A stretch of DNA of 64,000 nt from Spirochaetota bacterium (GTDB lineage Bacteria; Spirochaetota; Spirochaetia; Treponematales; UBA12059), in NCBI GenBank assembly GCA_029547205.1, contig JAKPPT010000068.1, positions 229,922 through 293,921 on the forward strand, in the 5' to 3' direction. The translations under genes were made by a program, and so were the position numbers. Shown here in pieces: positions 42,978 to 55,600 of the stretch. The notes beneath the pieces were generated by a model, which was not told the DNA's origin, ran no database searches, and saw only the letters and a program-made list of their open reading frames with translations. Position 1 is the first letter of the stretch. Each line of letters opens with the position of its first letter.

Positions 42978-45614
42978 TTACTCCTGAGATAAATCCTCTA
43001 AATAACTTCTGAGCCTTTGAACCAATTCCTGAGCATGTGCAAGTTTTTCTTTTTCTGCTGTAATCACCTCTTGTGGAGCGCGATCAACAAAATCAGCATT
43101 ACCAAGTTTTTTATTTCCTTTTTCAATAAAAGTAAGCTCTTGCTCAAGCTGTTTTTGCAGCTTTTGCTGCAACACCTTAATATCTATTGAAACTGTCGTA
43201 TCAATATAAATCTCAGCCTTATTTGCTGCGAGTGCAACTGAGTGTTCCGGTTTTGCAGACACCCACTGAACAGCTTCTGCGTTCACCAGTAATGCAATAA
43301 CTGGTTCCATTTCCTTAATAAAACTCTCAACCATTCTATCTGTAATTTTCAAACTGACTTTTATCTTTTTTTCCGGGCTAATACCAAATTCACTACGTAA
43401 AGTACGTATTCTCGTCACTGCATCCATGAGAGCATCCATCGCCGCTGCATCGCTATCAGCTTTATACTCAACGCTGAACTGCGGATATTCCTGAATCATG
43501 ATTATGCCACGAGAATTAGGCAGATGACTGTATAGCTCTTCTGTTATAAATGGAAGGAACGGATGCAGTAATCGCAACGAGGTTTCAAGCATCTCAAGAA
43601 GCACCGAAACTGCACGATTTCGTTCCTGTTGATCGGTGCTGCGAGTATATATTTTAGATGCTTCCACATACCAGTCACAAAAATCATTCCAGAAAAATTC
43701 ATAGAGCGCTCGTGACGCATCATTAAATCGATACACAGCCAGCGCATCAGCTATTGATTTTGCAGTCTCATTCAATCTGTGCCGTATCCATTTATCAAGT
43801 GGCCGATAGTCTGGTTTTTCAACCAATTCACAACCATCAAGATTCATTAAAATGTACCGTGTTGCATTCCATACTTTGTTGCTGAATTTTGAACCAAGCT
43901 TAAAATCGTCCTTATTGATGAGTATATCCTGGCCTGGTGTAAACATAAAACTTAAGGTAAATCGTAAAGCATCTGCACCATATTCATCAATTATTTCCAG
44001 AGGATCAATACCATTGCCCAAGCTCTTGGACATTTTTCGCCCTTGCTTATCTCTCACAAGGGTTGTAATGCAAATATCACGGAACGGAGCCTTACCAGTA
44101 AACTCCATTCCTGCCATTATCATTCTAGCAACCCAGAAGAATATAATGTCATACCCTGTCACCAATGTTGTAGTTGGGTAAAAATGCCTTAAATCCGATG
44201 TTTCTTGAGGCCAGCCAAACACGCTAAACGGCCAGAGCCATGAGCTGAACCAGGTGTCGAGCACGTCTTCGTCCTGTCTGAGTTCCGTCGATTTACAGCG
44301 AGGACAGCTTAATGGTTCTTCACGAGCAACTATTATTTCTCCGCAATGATCACAATACCATACAGGTATCCTGTGTCCCCACCAGAGCTGTCTGCTTATG
44401 CACCAGTCCCTGATATTCACCAGCCAGTTTTCATACGTATGTTCCCAACGCTCCGGGAAAAACCGTACTGTACCGTCACGCCATGCACTCAGAGCTTTTT
44501 CTGCTAGCGGTTTCATTTTTACAAACCACTGCTCCGAAAGGAAAGGCTCAACAACGGTATGACAGCGGTAACAGTGTCCCACTGAGTGCGAAATTGGTTT
44601 TGCTTCTATATAGAAACCCTGTGCCTGTAAATCTTCTATAACTGCTTTTCTGCCATCTTTTACAGTCATTCCACGGTATTTTTCAGGAACATTTTCATTG
44701 AGTCTGCCATCAGGAGTCAAGATATTTATTTTTTCCAGACTATGCCTGTTTCCAACTTCAAAGTCATTGGGATCATGTGCTGGAGTAATTTTTACGAGGC
44801 CCGTTCCAAACTCTTTATCAACATAGCTATCAGCAATGAGCGGGATTGTTCGCCCAGTTAGGGGAAGTACTAACTGCTTACCAACAAGATGCTTGTACCT
44901 TTCATCGTCTGGGTTGCATGCAACAGCAGTGTCTCCAAGCATTGTTTCAGGGCGTGTTGTTGCTATTTCTATATAACCGCTTCCATCTGCAAATGGATAC
45001 TTTATGTAGTGAAGCGCTCCCTGTTCATCATCGTGTTCAACTTCATCATCTGCGAGAGCGGTACCACAGGAAGGACACCAATTAACTAGATATTTACCGC
45101 GATAGATATAACCTTTCTCATACAGGGAAACAAACACTTCGCGAACAGCTTTAGAGAGACCTTCATCCAGGGTAAAACGCTCCCGTGACCAATCGCATGA
45201 TGAACCTAATTTTTGGAGTTGTTTTTTTATAATTTCATGATGCTCTTCTTTTACCTTCCAGGTTTCTTTAAGAAAAGCCTCTCGACCTATTTCTCGTTTA
45301 TCAATTCCCTGTGCTCTCAGTTTCTTTTCAACCACATGCTGTGTTGCAATACCTGCATGATCTGCACCTGGAACCCAGAGTGTTGGTTCTCCTTTCATAC
45401 GGTGGTACCGTATGAGTATGTCTTGCAGTGAATTATTGAGACCATGTCCCATATGCAGGACACCAGTGACATTAGGAGGAGGAATTACAATGACAAATGG
45501 CTTTACACCCTGTTTTTGAATTGGCATAAAACAGCGATTATCAAGCCATCGTTTATAAATTGCTTCTTCGAAAGTTTTCGGATCGTAAGCCTTAGGAAGC
45601 TCAACGGACTTCAT
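42978..45614 (-). CDS. valS: Valyl-tRNA synthetase
   Basis: An 878-residue class Ia synthetase. The HIGH-type motif is HMGH (54-57) in PPPNVTGVLHMGHGLNNS, KMSKS is near residue 526 (RKMSKSLGNGIDP), and the editing domain has TTRPETMLGDTAVACNP. Zinc-type CxxC pairs occur in WYCDHCGE and CPRC. The C-terminal coiled coil of ValS is present (about 810-878). It charges tRNA-Val. Length and motifs are normal. Confidence 0.98.
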   Translation of the reverse strand: MKSVELPKAYDPKTFEEAIYKRWLDNRCFMPIQKQGVKPFVIVIPPPNVTGVLHMGHGLNNSLQDILIRYHRMKGEPTLWVPGADHAGIATQHVVEKKLRAQGIDKREIGREAFLKETWKVKEEHHEIIKKQLQKLGSSCDWSRERFTLDEGLSKAVREVFVSLYEKGYIYRGKYLVNWCPSCGTALADDEVEHDDEQGALHYIKYPFADGSGYIEIATTRPETMLGDTAVACNPDDERYKHLVGKQLVLPLTGRTIPLIADSYVDKEFGTGLVKITPAHDPNDFEVGNRHSLEKINILTPDGRLNENVPEKYRGMTVKDGRKAVIEDLQAQGFYIEAKPISHSVGHCYRCHTVVEPFLSEQWFVKMKPLAEKALSAWRDGTVRFFPERWEHTYENWLVNIRDWCISRQLWWGHRIPVWYCDHCGEIIVAREEPLSCPRCKSTELRQDEDVLDTWFSSWLWPFSVFGWPQETSDLRHFYPTTTLVTGYDIIFFWVARMIMAGMEFTGKAPFRDICITTLVRDKQGRKMSKSLGNGIDPLEIIDEYGADALRFTLSFMFTPGQDILINKDDFKLGSKFSNKVWNATRYILMNLDGCELVEKPDYRPLDKWIRHRLNETAKSIADALAVYRFNDASRALYEFFWNDFCDWYVEASKIYTRSTDQQERNRAVSVLLEMLETSLRLLHPFLPFITEELYSHLPNSRGIIMIQEYPQFSVEYKADSDAAAMDALMDAVTRIRTLRSEFGISPEKKIKVSLKITDRMVESFIKEMEPVIALLVNAEAVQWVSAKPEHSVALAANKAEIYIDTTVSIDIKVLQQKLQKQLEQELTFIEKGNKKLGNADFVDRAPQEVITAEKEKLAHAQELVQRLRSYLEDLSQE

Positions 45615-45864
45615 AGTTCCTCCATTACTCGCTATACAAAATGTACTGTTAATTCATCACAGTGCCGTTATGTTACTGTATATTTTTTTCTAACAAAAAT
45701 CAATTGTGTATCAAAGCACACATGGTCTGTCCCTATTGTGAGCATGTAGTCTGTCATTGTAGCTCCTGCAGCTTGCCTATAGTCTGTCCCTATAGTCTGT
45801 CCCCGGTTTAACCACATACACCCATCGCTCTCTGCGAAGCGGTTCGCAGGGCGTAGATAAACAA
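45615..45864. repeat. Intergenic region with repeated GTCTGTCCC motifs and hairpin
   Basis: No gene. GTCTGTCCC-type words occur at about 45725, 45749 (GTCTGTC), 45781 and 45795. TATAGTCTGTCCC at 45778-45790 is followed directly by TATAGTCTGTCCCC at 45791-45804, and a third copy lies at 21621-21634. CTGCGAA-GCGG-TTCGCAG (45832-45849) is a perfect 7-bp hairpin. The valS promoter must lie near 45640-45680 but is not clear. Confidence 0.6.
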
Positions 45865-45886
45865 AAGGCTGCCCGGAGGCAGCCTT
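45865..45886 (-). terminator. Terminator after tuf
   Basis: AAGGCTGCC and GGCAGCCTT form a 9-bp perfect stem with loop CGGA. On the minus strand it is followed by TTTGTTT, so it ends the long ribosomal/RNA-polymerase transcript after tuf. Confidence 0.85.
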
Positions 45887-45907
45887 GGATTTCGAAAGCA
45901 ATTCAGA

Positions 45908-47098
45908 TTATTCGATGATTTCGGTAACCTGACCAGAAGCAACGGTGCGGCCGCCTTCGCGGATAGCGAATTTGAGTCCTTTTTCCATTGCAACAGGATA
46001 GATGAGTTCAACCTGAATTTCGGTATTATCACCGGGCATAACAATTTCAGTACCAGCAGGAAGTGTTACAGTACCGGTAATATCCGTTGTTCTAAAATAG
46101 AACTGCGGGCGATAACCGGAATGGAACGGTGAGTGGCGTCCACCCTCATCCTTTGAAAGAACGTAAATCTGTCCTTTGAATTTAGTATGAGGAGTAATGG
46201 TTCCTGGTTTTGCAAGAACCTGTCCGCGTTCAACTTCTTTTTTATCGATACCACGGAGCAGAACACCAATGTTATCACCAGCAATACCTTCATCGAGAAT
46301 TTTCTGGAACATTTCAACACCGGTTGCAACGGTTTTTTTGGTCGGGCGGATACCAACGATTTCGACTTCGTCGTTCACCTTTATTACACCGCGATCAACT
46401 TTACCAGTAACAACAGTACCACGACCGGAAATTGAGAATACGTCCTCAATTGGCATCAGGAAGGGTTTATCGGTTACACGCTCAGGATCTTTGAAGTAAG
46501 CATCCATTGCATCGAGAAGATCCTGGATACATTTGGTTGCCTCTGCATTATCGGGTTCAGACATTGCTTTGAAAGCTGAACCTTTAACAATGGGAACTTC
46601 ATCACCGGGGAAACCATAGAAATTAAGTAAGTCACGAACTTCTTGTTCTACCAGCTCAACAAGCTCAGCATCTTCAAGAAGGTCAATTTTATTGAGGAAC
46701 ACTACCATTGAGGGAACGCCTACCTGACGAGCAAGAAGAACGTGCTCACGGGTCTGGGGCATAACTGAGTCAGGAGCTGAAACTACAAGGATAGCACCAT
46801 CCATCTGTGCAGCACCGGTGATCATGTTTTTGATGTAGTCTGCGTGGCCCGGGCAGTCGATATGTGCATAGTGCCGTTTTTCTGACTGATACTCAAGGTG
46901 TCGGGTATTAATGGTAATACCGCGTGCATTTTCCTCTGGAGCATTGTCAATGTCTTCATATTTGAGTGCTTTATCGCCATATTTCTTGGCGCAGTACATT
47001 GTGATAGCTGCACTCAACGTTGTCTTTCCGTGGTCAATGTGTCCGATCGTACCTACGTTCATGTGTGGTTTGGTACGCTCGAATTTCTCTTTAGCCAT
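45908..47098 (-). CDS. tuf: Elongation factor Tu
   Basis: A 396-residue EF-Tu. G motifs: [27 protein letters not shown] and GSAFKA. The effector region [27 protein letters not shown] has the form seen in spirochaetes. It carries aminoacyl-tRNA to the ribosome. It follows rpsG without fusA between them, so this is a reduced str-type gene order. AGGAGGAT gives a strong ribosome-binding site. Length is normal. Confidence 0.99.
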   Translation of the reverse strand: MAKEKFERTKPHMNVGTIGHIDHGKTTLSAAITMYCAKKYGDKALKYEDIDNAPEENARGITINTRHLEYQSEKRHYAHIDCPGHADYIKNMITGAAQMDGAILVVSAPDSVMPQTREHVLLARQVGVPSMVVFLNKIDLLEDAELVELVEQEVRDLLNFYGFPGDEVPIVKGSAFKAMSEPDNAEATKCIQDLLDAMDAYFKDPERVTDKPFLMPIEDVFSISGRGTVVTGKVDRGVIKVNDEVEIVGIRPTKKTVATGVEMFQKILDEGIAGDNIGVLLRGIDKKEVERGQVLAKPGTITPHTKFKGQIYVLSKDEGGRHSPFHSGYRPQFYFRTTDITGTVTLPAGTEIVMPGDNTEIQVELIYPVAMEKGLKFAIREGGRTVASGQVTEIIE

Positions 47099-47126
47099 TC
47101 GTATCCTCCTAAATAACTTTTCATAC

Positions 47127-47142
47127 GAAGCCTATAGGCTTC
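47127..47142 (-). other. Hairpin upstream of tuf
   Basis: GAAGCC-TATA-GGCTTC is a perfect 6-bp stem in the 97-bp gap between rpsG and tuf. A second, imperfect stem (CCGGG...CGAA...TTCG...CCCGG) lies at 47154-47182. They could reduce or process transcription between the ribosomal genes and tuf. No U-run follows on the minus strand. Confidence 0.4.
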
Positions 47143-47195
47143 TTTATATATTAACCGGGAAACGAATTGGTTTCGTACCCGGAAACCACCCTGTA

Positions 47196-47666
47196 TTACC
47201 AGCGGTAGTGTGCAAATGCCTTGTTAGCTTCTGCCATTCGATGCGTATCTTCACGCTTCTTAACAGCAGTACCAGTATTGTTAAATGCATCAATAAGTTC
47301 AGCAGAGAGCCTTTCTGCCATAGATTTACCGCTGCGTGATCGGGCGGCTGTAATGATCCAGCGCATTGCGAGCGCTTCTCGGCGTGACTCACGTATTTCC
47401 ATTGGCACCTGATAGGTTGCACCACCAACACGTCGTGATTTTACCTCAACAGCTGGCTTTACATTTTCAAGTGCTTTTACAAATGCCTCAAGTGCAGGTG
47501 TATTAGTTTTCTGCTGGAGCTGTTCCAATGCATCATACATGAGAGCGCGGCATACTGTTTTTTTACCCTCCCACATCATGCGACAAATAAAACGGGTAAC
47601 CAAAACACTATTGTACTTAATGTCCGGCTGATGGCCGCGGTCAATCGATTTCTTTTTTCTTCCCAT
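47196..47666 (-). CDS. rpsG: Ribosomal protein S7
   Basis: A 156-residue S7 of normal length. Family patterns: [58 protein letters not shown] and [19 protein letters not shown]. It nucleates assembly of the 30S head on 16S rRNA. It is 12 bp after rpsL on the same strand and probably co-transcribed from the promoter at 48143-48172 or by readthrough from rpoC. Confidence 0.98.
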   Translation of the reverse strand: MGRKKKSIDRGHQPDIKYNSVLVTRFICRMMWEGKKTVCRALMYDALEQLQQKTNTPALEAFVKALENVKPAVEVKSRRVGGATYQVPMEIRESRREALAMRWIITAARSRSGKSMAERLSAELIDAFNNTGTAVKKREDTHRMAEANKAFAHYRW

Positions 47667-47678
47667 ACTACCGCTCCA

Positions 47679-48053
47679 TTATGCCTTTGGTCTTTTTGCG
47701 CCGTATTTAGAACGACCCTGCTTCCTGTCTGCTACACCATGCGTATCTTTTGTACCTCGAATAATATGGTAGCGTACACCAGGAAGATCCTTTACACGAC
47801 CGCCACGAACTAAAACAACTGAGTGTTCCTGCAGATTATGCCCAATACCGGGAATATATGCAGTGATCTCAATTTTATTTGAAAGGCGGACACGTGCTAC
47901 CTTTCGCAATGCCGAGTTCGGCTTCTTTGGCGTTACTGTCATAACGCGAGTACATACACCCCTTCTCTGGGGGCATTCCTGGAGCGCAGGGCTCTTGGTT
48001 TTCCAAACAGATTGCTTTCTGCCCTTGCGCACTAATTGATTAATTGTTGGCAT
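47679..48053 (-). CDS. rpsL: Ribosomal protein S12
   Basis: A 124-residue S12. Family patterns: [45 protein letters not shown] and the loop [29 protein letters not shown]. The [11 protein letters not shown] segment has Lys at the position equivalent to E. coli Lys42, the streptomycin-sensitive form. It belongs to the decoding centre. A strong promoter lies in the 152-bp gap after rpoC. Confidence 0.98.
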   Translation of the reverse strand: MPTINQLVRKGRKQSVWKTKSPALQECPQRRGVCTRVMTVTPKKPNSALRKVARVRLSNKIEITAYIPGIGHNLQEHSVVLVRGGRVKDLPGVRYHIIRGTKDTHGVADRKQGRSKYGAKRPKA

Positions 48054-48142
48054 GAAACCATCATCTCCTAATTATTCCTGAATATCAGCATTATTCAGGT
48101 TTATTTGGTACACGAAACCCTAAACTACTATATTGATTGCAT

Positions 48143-48172
48143 AGCATAAAATTTTATAGGCACTTTTGTCAA
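48143..48172 (-). promoter_or_regulatory. Sigma-70 promoter of rpsL-rpsG-tuf
   Basis: On the minus strand TTGACA (48167-48172) is followed after 18 bases by TATGCT (48143-48148). Between it and rpsL, CCTGAATA/TATTCAGG (48077-48099) forms a perfect 8-bp hairpin in the leader, and AGGAG follows. This would allow rpsL-rpsG-tuf to be expressed independently of rpoBC. Confidence 0.6.
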
Positions 48173-48205
48173 TGAGTCTTTTAGCATGACAAAAGTACCA
48201 CTATG

Positions 48206-51200
48206 CTATTCATCATCATCTAAATCATCTACTTCAGAAAATCCTTCATCATTATCAAATGAAATATCTTCTTCCAGAATCTTCTCATGCTCTGGGTTGC
48301 TTTCTTTCTGGTAATCTAGTTTTCGCTGTTGTTCTTCTTCTTTACGACGTTTCTCTGCCATTTCCTCTACATACGCGTCAAGGTTTTCATGAATACCATC
48401 GGAAAGCTTAAGTGTTTTATAGTACTTAATACCAGTGCCTGCAGGTATAAGATGCCCTATGGCGACATTCTCCTTGAGGCCGCGAAGCGGATCAACTGCA
48501 CCCGCTATAGCAGCATCAGTCAGCACCTTTGTTGTTTCTTGGAATGACGCAGCTGATATAAATGAATCTATCTTGAGCGAAGCTCTTGTGATACCCATCA
48601 GTATTGGAATTGCGACAGCAGGCTGTCCTCCCTGAGCCATAACGTGCTTGTTCTCTTCGTAAAACTTGAAGCGATCTACCTGCTGGCCATAAATAAATCG
48701 CGTATCACCAGGATATGCTATTTCTACTTTACGGAGCATCTGGCGTACAATAACACCAATATGCTTATCATTGATTGTTACACCCTGCTGGCGATACACG
48801 CTCTGGATTTCATCCATAATAAACTGCTGACATGCCTGTTCGCCAAGAATGAGCAGTATATCGTGTGGATCTGCATTACCACTGCAGAGTTTTTCTCCTA
48901 CCTCAATATTATCGCCATCACGAACGAGGAGTCGCTTGCCAACTGGCACAAGGTGTTTGTACTCTTTCCCGAAAATATCTTTTATGACGATAAGACGCTT
49001 ACCTTTTACAATGCCTTTTACAGCTACAGTTCCGCTCACAGTTGCCAGCACTGCTGACGATTTTGGCTTGCGCGCTTCAAAAAGCTCACCTACACGCGGG
49101 AGACCGCCTACAATATCCATTGCACGTGCACTTTCTTTGAGCGTTTTTGCTATAATTTTTCCAGCCTTTATTTTTGCGCCATCATCAACATTGAGATACG
49201 CACCGCCAGGAAGGAGGTAAGTTATAATTTCATTACCATCTTCATCGGTTATAACAATACGAGGCTGTTTTGAATCTTTCTCGCCAGAATAGTCAGCTAT
49301 TTTCTTTTCTACATTACCTGTTTCTTCGTTGATTTCTTCTTTCAATGTTGAGCCTGAGATAATATCCTCATAGCGTACATATCCGTCATATTCAGCGATA
49401 ATTGGATCACTAAATGGATCGAAAGTAGCAAATGTTACATTTGCTCCTACAATATCTCCATCTTTAAAGAAAACTTCTGAACCATTGCGTATTTCAATTC
49501 TATTTTCCTGTGCAATTGTTATCAGGGTTGAAGCAATAATCTTTGCAAAGGCTATATCCTGTGAATAAATTTCTTCACCGGATGCTCGAGTAATGAGCAA
49601 GTCGCCTTTGAGAATTCGTTTTCCATCTTCAACATGGATCTTATCCCCCGGTTTAATCTCCAGCTGGTGGAAGATTTTTGCTACATATGCATAACCTTTT
49701 CTTGTAAAGAGCAAATTACCAGTATCAAGTTTAACAAAACTTCCTTCAAGCCTATTGATATAAACAGGATACTTGAGAACGATTCTATTTTCTTCTGACA
49801 CTTTGGTTGCGGCACCACCGATATGGAATGTACGCATCGTCAGCTGAGTACCCGGCTGTCCAATGGACTGAGCTGCGATAATACCGACAGCTTCCCCAAT
49901 GTCTACAGGTCTACCGGTTGCAAGATTTCGACCATAACACTTACGGCAGATACCATGTTTTGCTTCGCAGGTTAAAACTGTGCGAATATATACTTTTTCG
50001 ATACCAGCTTCTTCAATCTGAATTGCTTTTTCTTCAGTAATTTCCTGATTTACATCGAGAATGATTTCGCCGGTAATTGGATGATGCACTCGTTCAAGCG
50101 AGTAACGTCCCACTATACGCTCGCGGAGCGGTTCCACAATATCTTCACCGTTTTTTATAGCTGTCTGAGCAATACCACGAATTGTACCACAATCATCTTC
50201 AGTAATTACAACATCCTGTGCAATATCAACGAGACGTCGTGTCAGGTAACCTGCGTCTGCAGTCTTGAGAGCCGTATCGGCTAGACCTTTGCGTGCACCA
50301 TTTGTTGAAATAAAGAACTCGATAACCGAGAGCCCTTCCTTAAAGTTAGAACGAATAGGTAGCTCAATAATGTCACCACCCGGTTTTGCCATAAGACCAC
50401 GCATACCTGCAAGCTGTCTAATCTGGTTTTTTGAACCACGTGCACCAGAGTGTGCCATCATGTAAATATTGTTAAAGCCACCTCTATCCTTCTCAAGAAC
50501 CTTCATCATGGCAGCGGTAACTTCTTCATTTGTTTTAGACCACACTTCAACTACCTGGTTATACCGCTCTTCTTGAGTAATGTGTCCAGCAATGTACTGC
50601 TTTTGTATATTTTCAACTTTCTTATTTGCTTCTTCTATGAACGTTTGTTTTTCTTCCGGAATAATGATGTCATCCATTCCGATTGTTGCACCAAAGAATG
50701 TTGAATATTTGAATCCCATATCTTTGATGGCATCAAGCATAACGACGGTGATGTATGGTCCCTCATTCTTGTATACCCATTCGATGAGATTTCGAATATC
50801 CTTATCTACCATGGGATAATTGATAAAAGGTATCTGTGGAGGCATTGCTTCATTAAAAAGTAACCGTGCTGGAGTTGTTTCAATATACTTGCCTTGTGTA
50901 AAGCCAGCATCTTCTACTGTAAATTTTTTCCAAACTGGCCCCTTCTGTACTTTAACTTTTACAAGTGCTTCCCAGTCACAGCTTCCTGCCTCACAGGCTT
51001 TATATGCTTCTTCCGGCGAAGAAAAATATTTTCCTTCTCCTTTTACTCCATGTTTTTCTTTCATGAGATAGTAGATACCAAGAACCATGTCCTGTGACGG
51101 ATACACAATTGTCTTTCCGCTCGCAGGGTCAAGCAGGTTGCGGCTTGAAAGCATTAGTGTCCAGCATTCAGCCTGAGCAGCTACACTGAGAGGTACATGC

Positions 51201-52573
51201 ACTGCCATCTGGTCGCCATCAAAGTCAGCATTAAACGCTTTACATACAAGCGGATGCAGTTTAATTGCCTTTCCTTCAACCAGAACTGGTTCAAATGCCT
51301 GTATACCAAGGCGATGCAATGTTGGTGCACGGTTAAGCATTACAGGGTGCTCGCGCACTACTTCATCAAGCACTGCAAATACTTCTGGTGTTTCCTGCTC
51401 CACAAGCATTTTTGCCTTCTTGATATTGTATACTACATCCTTCTCAACGAGCTTTTTCATGATAAACGGCTTAAAGAGCTCTAAAGCCATTTTTGTAGGC
51501 AGACCACACTGATGCATTTTTAACTCTGGTCCCACTACGATTACCGATCGCCCTGAATAGTCAACACGCTTACCAAGGAGATTCTGACGGAACCGTCCCT
51601 GTTTTCCTTTTAACATATCAGAGAGCGATTTTAATGGCTTATTATTGGAGGATTTTGTTGTTGTACGCTTACGTTTGCTGTTATCAAAGAGGGCATCAAC
51701 AGCCTCCTGAAGCATGCGTTTTTCATTTCTGATAATAATATCGGGGGCATTTAAATTAATAAGCTTTCGCAAGCGGTTACTTCTGTTAATTACCCTGCGA
51801 TAGAGATCATTGAGATCGCTCGTTGCAAAACGGCCGCCATCAAGCTGAACCATTGGTCGAAGATCTGGTGGAATAACCGGAATAACATCGAGGATCATCC
51901 ACTCAGGGCGATTCCCTGAATTTCTGAAATTTTCAACAATTTCAATGCGTTTCAGGAGCCGTTTATCGCTCTTTGCGCCTTTTTCTAGCATTTTAGCACG
52001 AAGCTCTGCAGCAAGATCATTTAAATTAATTTCTTTTAACAGCTGACGAATAGCTTCAGCACCCATTCCGGCTGTAAATGAACCACTATAACGCTCCAGT
52101 GCTTCCTCATATTCCTCTTCTGTCAAAAGCTGCTTTTTCTTGAGTTCTGTATCACCTGGATCTATAACAATATATTTCTCGTAATATAGAACAGACCGCA
52201 GCGCTGCTACCGTTAAATCGAGAATAAGTCCCATCCGGCTTGGTACCGAGCGGTAAAACCAAATATGTGACACAGGGCTTGCAAGTTCTATGTGTCCCAT
52301 GCGTTCACGACGCACTTTGAAGTGGGTTACTTCAACACCGCACCGATCACAAATAACACCTTTATATCGAATTGACTTAAACTTTCCGCAAAAACATTCC
52401 CACTCTTTTGTGGTACCAAAAATGCGTTCACAAAAAAGGCCATCCCGTTCGGGTCGCAGTGTTCGATAGTTAATTGTTTCTGGTTTCTTAACTTCACCGT
52501 AGCTCCAGCTCCTAATCATTTCCGGGCTGGCAAGCCGTATCATGATACTATCGAAATCCTGAATGTCCCTCAT
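48206..52573 (-). CDS. rpoC: RNA polymerase subunit beta'
   Basis: A 1455-residue beta' subunit. Landmarks: zinc ribbon [25 protein letters not shown] (about 58-82), [16 protein letters not shown], the catalytic [16 protein letters not shown], the trigger-loop region [19 protein letters not shown] and second zinc Cys set [14 protein letters not shown]. The C-terminus is very acidic (DEDNELs-like run of Asp/Glu). It follows rpoB by 119 bp, a gap that holds a GGCTGTT/AACAGCC hairpin (about 52622-52639). Gene length and motifs are normal. Confidence 0.99.
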   Translation of the reverse strand: MRDIQDFDSIMIRLASPEMIRSWSYGEVKKPETINYRTLRPERDGLFCERIFGTTKEWECFCGKFKSIRYKGVICDRCGVEVTHFKVRRERMGHIELASPVSHIWFYRSVPSRMGLILDLTVAALRSVLYYEKYIVIDPGDTELKKKQLLTEEEYEEALERYSGSFTAGMGAEAIRQLLKEINLNDLAAELRAKMLEKGAKSDKRLLKRIEIVENFRNSGNRPEWMILDVIPVIPPDLRPMVQLDGGRFATSDLNDLYRRVINRSNRLRKLINLNAPDIIIRNEKRMLQEAVDALFDNSKRKRTTTKSSNNKPLKSLSDMLKGKQGRFRQNLLGKRVDYSGRSVIVVGPELKMHQCGLPTKMALELFKPFIMKKLVEKDVVYNIKKAKMLVEQETPEVFAVLDEVVREHPVMLNRAPTLHRLGIQAFEPVLVEGKAIKLHPLVCKAFNADFDGDQMAVHVPLSVAAQAECWTLMLSSRNLLDPASGKTIVYPSQDMVLGIYYLMKEKHGVKGEGKYFSSPEEAYKACEAGSCDWEALVKVKVQKGPVWKKFTVEDAGFTQGKYIETTPARLLFNEAMPPQIPFINYPMVDKDIRNLIEWVYKNEGPYITVVMLDAIKDMGFKYSTFFGATIGMDDIIIPEEKQTFIEEANKKVENIQKQYIAGHITQEERYNQVVEVWSKTNEEVTAAMMKVLEKDRGGFNNIYMMAHSGARGSKNQIRQLAGMRGLMAKPGGDIIELPIRSNFKEGLSVIEFFISTNGARKGLADTALKTADAGYLTRRLVDIAQDVVITEDDCGTIRGIAQTAIKNGEDIVEPLRERIVGRYSLERVHHPITGEIILDVNQEITEEKAIQIEEAGIEKVYIRTVLTCEAKHGICRKCYGRNLATGRPVDIGEAVGIIAAQSIGQPGTQLTMRTFHIGGAATKVSEENRIVLKYPVYINRLEGSFVKLDTGNLLFTRKGYAYVAKIFHQLEIKPGDKIHVEDGKRILKGDLLITRASGEEIYSQDIAFAKIIASTLITIAQENRIEIRNGSEVFFKDGDIVGANVTFATFDPFSDPIIAEYDGYVRYEDIISGSTLKEEINEETGNVEKKIADYSGEKDSKQPRIVITDEDGNEIITYLLPGGAYLNVDDGAKIKAGKIIAKTLKESARAMDIVGGLPRVGELFEARKPKSSAVLATVSGTVAVKGIVKGKRLIVIKDIFGKEYKHLVPVGKRLLVRDGDNIEVGEKLCSGNADPHDILLILGEQACQQFIMDEIQSVYRQQGVTINDKHIGVIVRQMLRKVEIAYPGDTRFIYGQQVDRFKFYEENKHVMAQGGQPAVAIPILMGITRASLKIDSFISAASFQETTKVLTDAAIAGAVDPLRGLKENVAIGHLIPAGTGIKYYKTLKLSDGIHENLDAYVEEMAEKRRKEEEQQRKLDYQKESNPEHEKILEEDISFDNDEGFSEVDDLDDDE

Positions 52574-52692
52574 GTATCGCTCCCTTATACTACAGAAACG
52601 GTAACTACCGTCTCCAGAATCCGGCTGTTGCTTAACAGCCTCACTAACACCATCTGTACTCGTTGTACAATCAGTTTATTATTCCTGGCAGA

Positions 52693-55600
52693 TTAAAAAT
52701 TACTGCCCTGCTTATTGATTATATCCTCATCTCGCTCAGTCAACGGTATCTGCTTACCGTGGTTATCAAATATTTTAAGATCAAGACCCAAACCACGTAG
52801 CTCTTGAACCATAACGTTGAATGCTTCAGGTATTCCTGCTGCAGTATGTGGTTCACCTTTGACAATTGATTCATAGACTTTTGTGCGTCCTGTCATATCA
52901 TCCGATTTAATGGTAAGCAGTTCTTGTAGTGTATTTGCTGCACCGTATGCTTCGAGCGCCCACACTTCCATTTCTCCAAGACGCTGACCACCAAACTGAG
53001 CCTTACCGCCCAATGGCTGCTGTGTCACGAGTGAGTATGGACCCGTTGAACGTGCATGCATCTTATCATCAACAAGGTGTGATAGCTTCATAAAGTAAAT
53101 GACACCAACCATAACCGGATTCTGGAAATATTCTCCAGTCTTGCCATCACGAACTTTTGTCTTACAGGCAACAGGAAGACCCGCTTCTTTAAGCTTGCTC
53201 TCAATCATTTCCTGACTCGGTGACTGGAATACTGGCGAACTATACCATTCATTCAAAGTCGAAGCAGCCCAGCCCAGCTCTGTCTCCATAATCTGACCGA
53301 TATTCATTCGGCTTGGAACACCGAGCGGGTTAAGACAGATATCAAGCGGGGTACCATCGTCAAGATAGGGCATTTCCTCAATTGGCAGAACACGAGCCAC
53401 AATACCTTTGTTACCATGTCGTCCTGCCATTTTATCGCCTTCTTTGAGTTTGCGCTTTGCAGCAATAAGTACCTTAACCACTTCTTCCACACCTGGAAGC
53501 AAATCATCGTTATTAGAACGTTTAAGCCGCTGAATATCGATAACCGTTCCTTCAATTCCATGTGGCACTCTGAGCGAATTATCACGCACATCTTTTGCTT
53601 TTTCACCAAAGATTGAATTGAGCAGCTTAAATTCCGGGCTTGTATCAGTTTCACTCTTTGGCGTTACTTTTCCAACAAGAATATCTCCCGAACGAACTTT
53701 TGCACCAAGCCTCACAATTCCTTCAGAATCGAGGTTCTCAAGCATCTTTTCACTGACATTGGGTATATCACGTGTGATGCGCTCGGGCCCTAATTTTGTT
53801 TCACGTACTTCTATAACATATTCTTTTATATGAATTGAGGTAAATAAATCATCACGTACAACACGCTCAGAAATGAGAATAGCATCCTCATAATTGTAGC
53901 CATTCCAGGGAACAAAACCTGCAAGAATATTCTTACCAAGAGCAAGCTCACCATTTTTTGTTGCAGGACCATCAGCTATTACCTGTCCCTTAACAACTTT
54001 TTCTCCATGAGAAACAATGGGACGCTGGTTATAGCAGGTATCCTGGTTAGTTCGTTGATATTTAATGAGAATATACTCATCAACAACATCTTTTCCCTTA
54101 CCGTCTGGATGGATGAGTATTTTAGTGCTATCTACATAGACAACTTTTCCATCACGCTTAGCTTTAACCAATACTCCTGAGTCATATGCTACCTTCTGTT
54201 CCATTCCTGTACCGACGCGCGGAGGTTCGGTAAACACAAGGGGAACTGCCTGACGTTGCATGTTCGAACCCATGAGTGCACGGTTTGCATCATCATGCTC
54301 AAGGAATGGAATGAGCGATGCAGATACGGAGATGATTTGTTTTGGCGAAACATCCATGTACTGGATTTCTTTTGGACTTCGTGTCGCGTAATCTCCCTGA
54401 TGTCGATAGGGAACTACATCATCGAGGAAGCGACCGTTTTTATCCATGCGCACACCTGCCTGGCCAATGTAGTAGCGGTCTTCATCCATTGGGGAAAGAT
54501 ATTCGACTATATCAGTAGCTTTACCATTTTCCACTTTTCGATAGGGAGTCTCAAGAAAACCATACTCATTGACTTTAGTATACGTTGCCAATGAAACTAT
54601 AAGGCCGATGTTTTGACCTTCTGGAGTCTCGATTGGACACATGCGGCCATAGTGTGTGTAATGGGCATCACGCACTTCGAAACCAGCGCGTTCGCGTGAA
54701 AGACCGCCAGATCCCAGAGCGCTGAGCCTACGTTTATGAGTTAGCTCAGCAAGCGGATTCACCTGATCCATGAACTGTGAGAGCTGACTGGAACCAAAAA
54801 ATTCTTTAATAATTGCAGTGATCGGCTTAATGGAAATTAAATCTTGAGGACGAATAGTCTCAATTTCCTTGATATTCATTCGTTCACGTGCAATACGCTC
54901 CATGCGAGCAAAGCCTTTTTTTATTTCATTTGCCAGAAGTTCGCCAACGGAACGAACTCGTCGATTACCGAGGTGGTCGATATCATCAACATTATTTTCT
55001 CCATAGTAAATACTGATGATGTATTTCATTGTCTCGATAATGTCTTCTAGCGTCAAAGTTTGTTCTTTTATCGGAACCGGGTAGTTATACTTTTTATTAA
55101 GTTTATAGCGACCTACTTTACCAAGATCGTAGCGTCGATTCGAGAAAAACAGAGAATGCAGATCTTTTTCCGCAGCTTCAAATGTTATTGGCTCACCAGG
55201 TTGTATTGCTGAATAAACTGCAGCAAGTGCATCATTCTTTGATGGTTCGTCCTGATCCTGTTCCTCCCTATTGAGTTTCATGTCTTCACGGACAAAACAG
55301 TTTAGAATTATTTCTTGCTGCTCTTGATTTGAATTTTCGCCAAAATCAATAACAGTAATTTCCTTAATGCCAAGCTGAATAATTTCATCAATTTCATGAA
55401 GATGCAGTTTATCTCCAGCACGGAATAGTTTTACCTGTTTTCCATCTTGCTCAGTAAATATTGATTTTGCCAAAACACAATTAACAGCTTGATTTCTGCC
55501 TTTTTCGGTTTTGAAAGAAATTTCTTTCGTTTTATAGAAAGCTTGAATTATTTCCTCACGAGAGTTTAATCCAATTGCCCGCAGGAACATGGTGCCTAAT

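Noticed and set aside
45668..45901. 77-codon minus-strand frame downstream of tuf
   Set aside because: It crosses the tuf terminator hairpin and repeated GTCTGTCCC motifs and has no family pattern.
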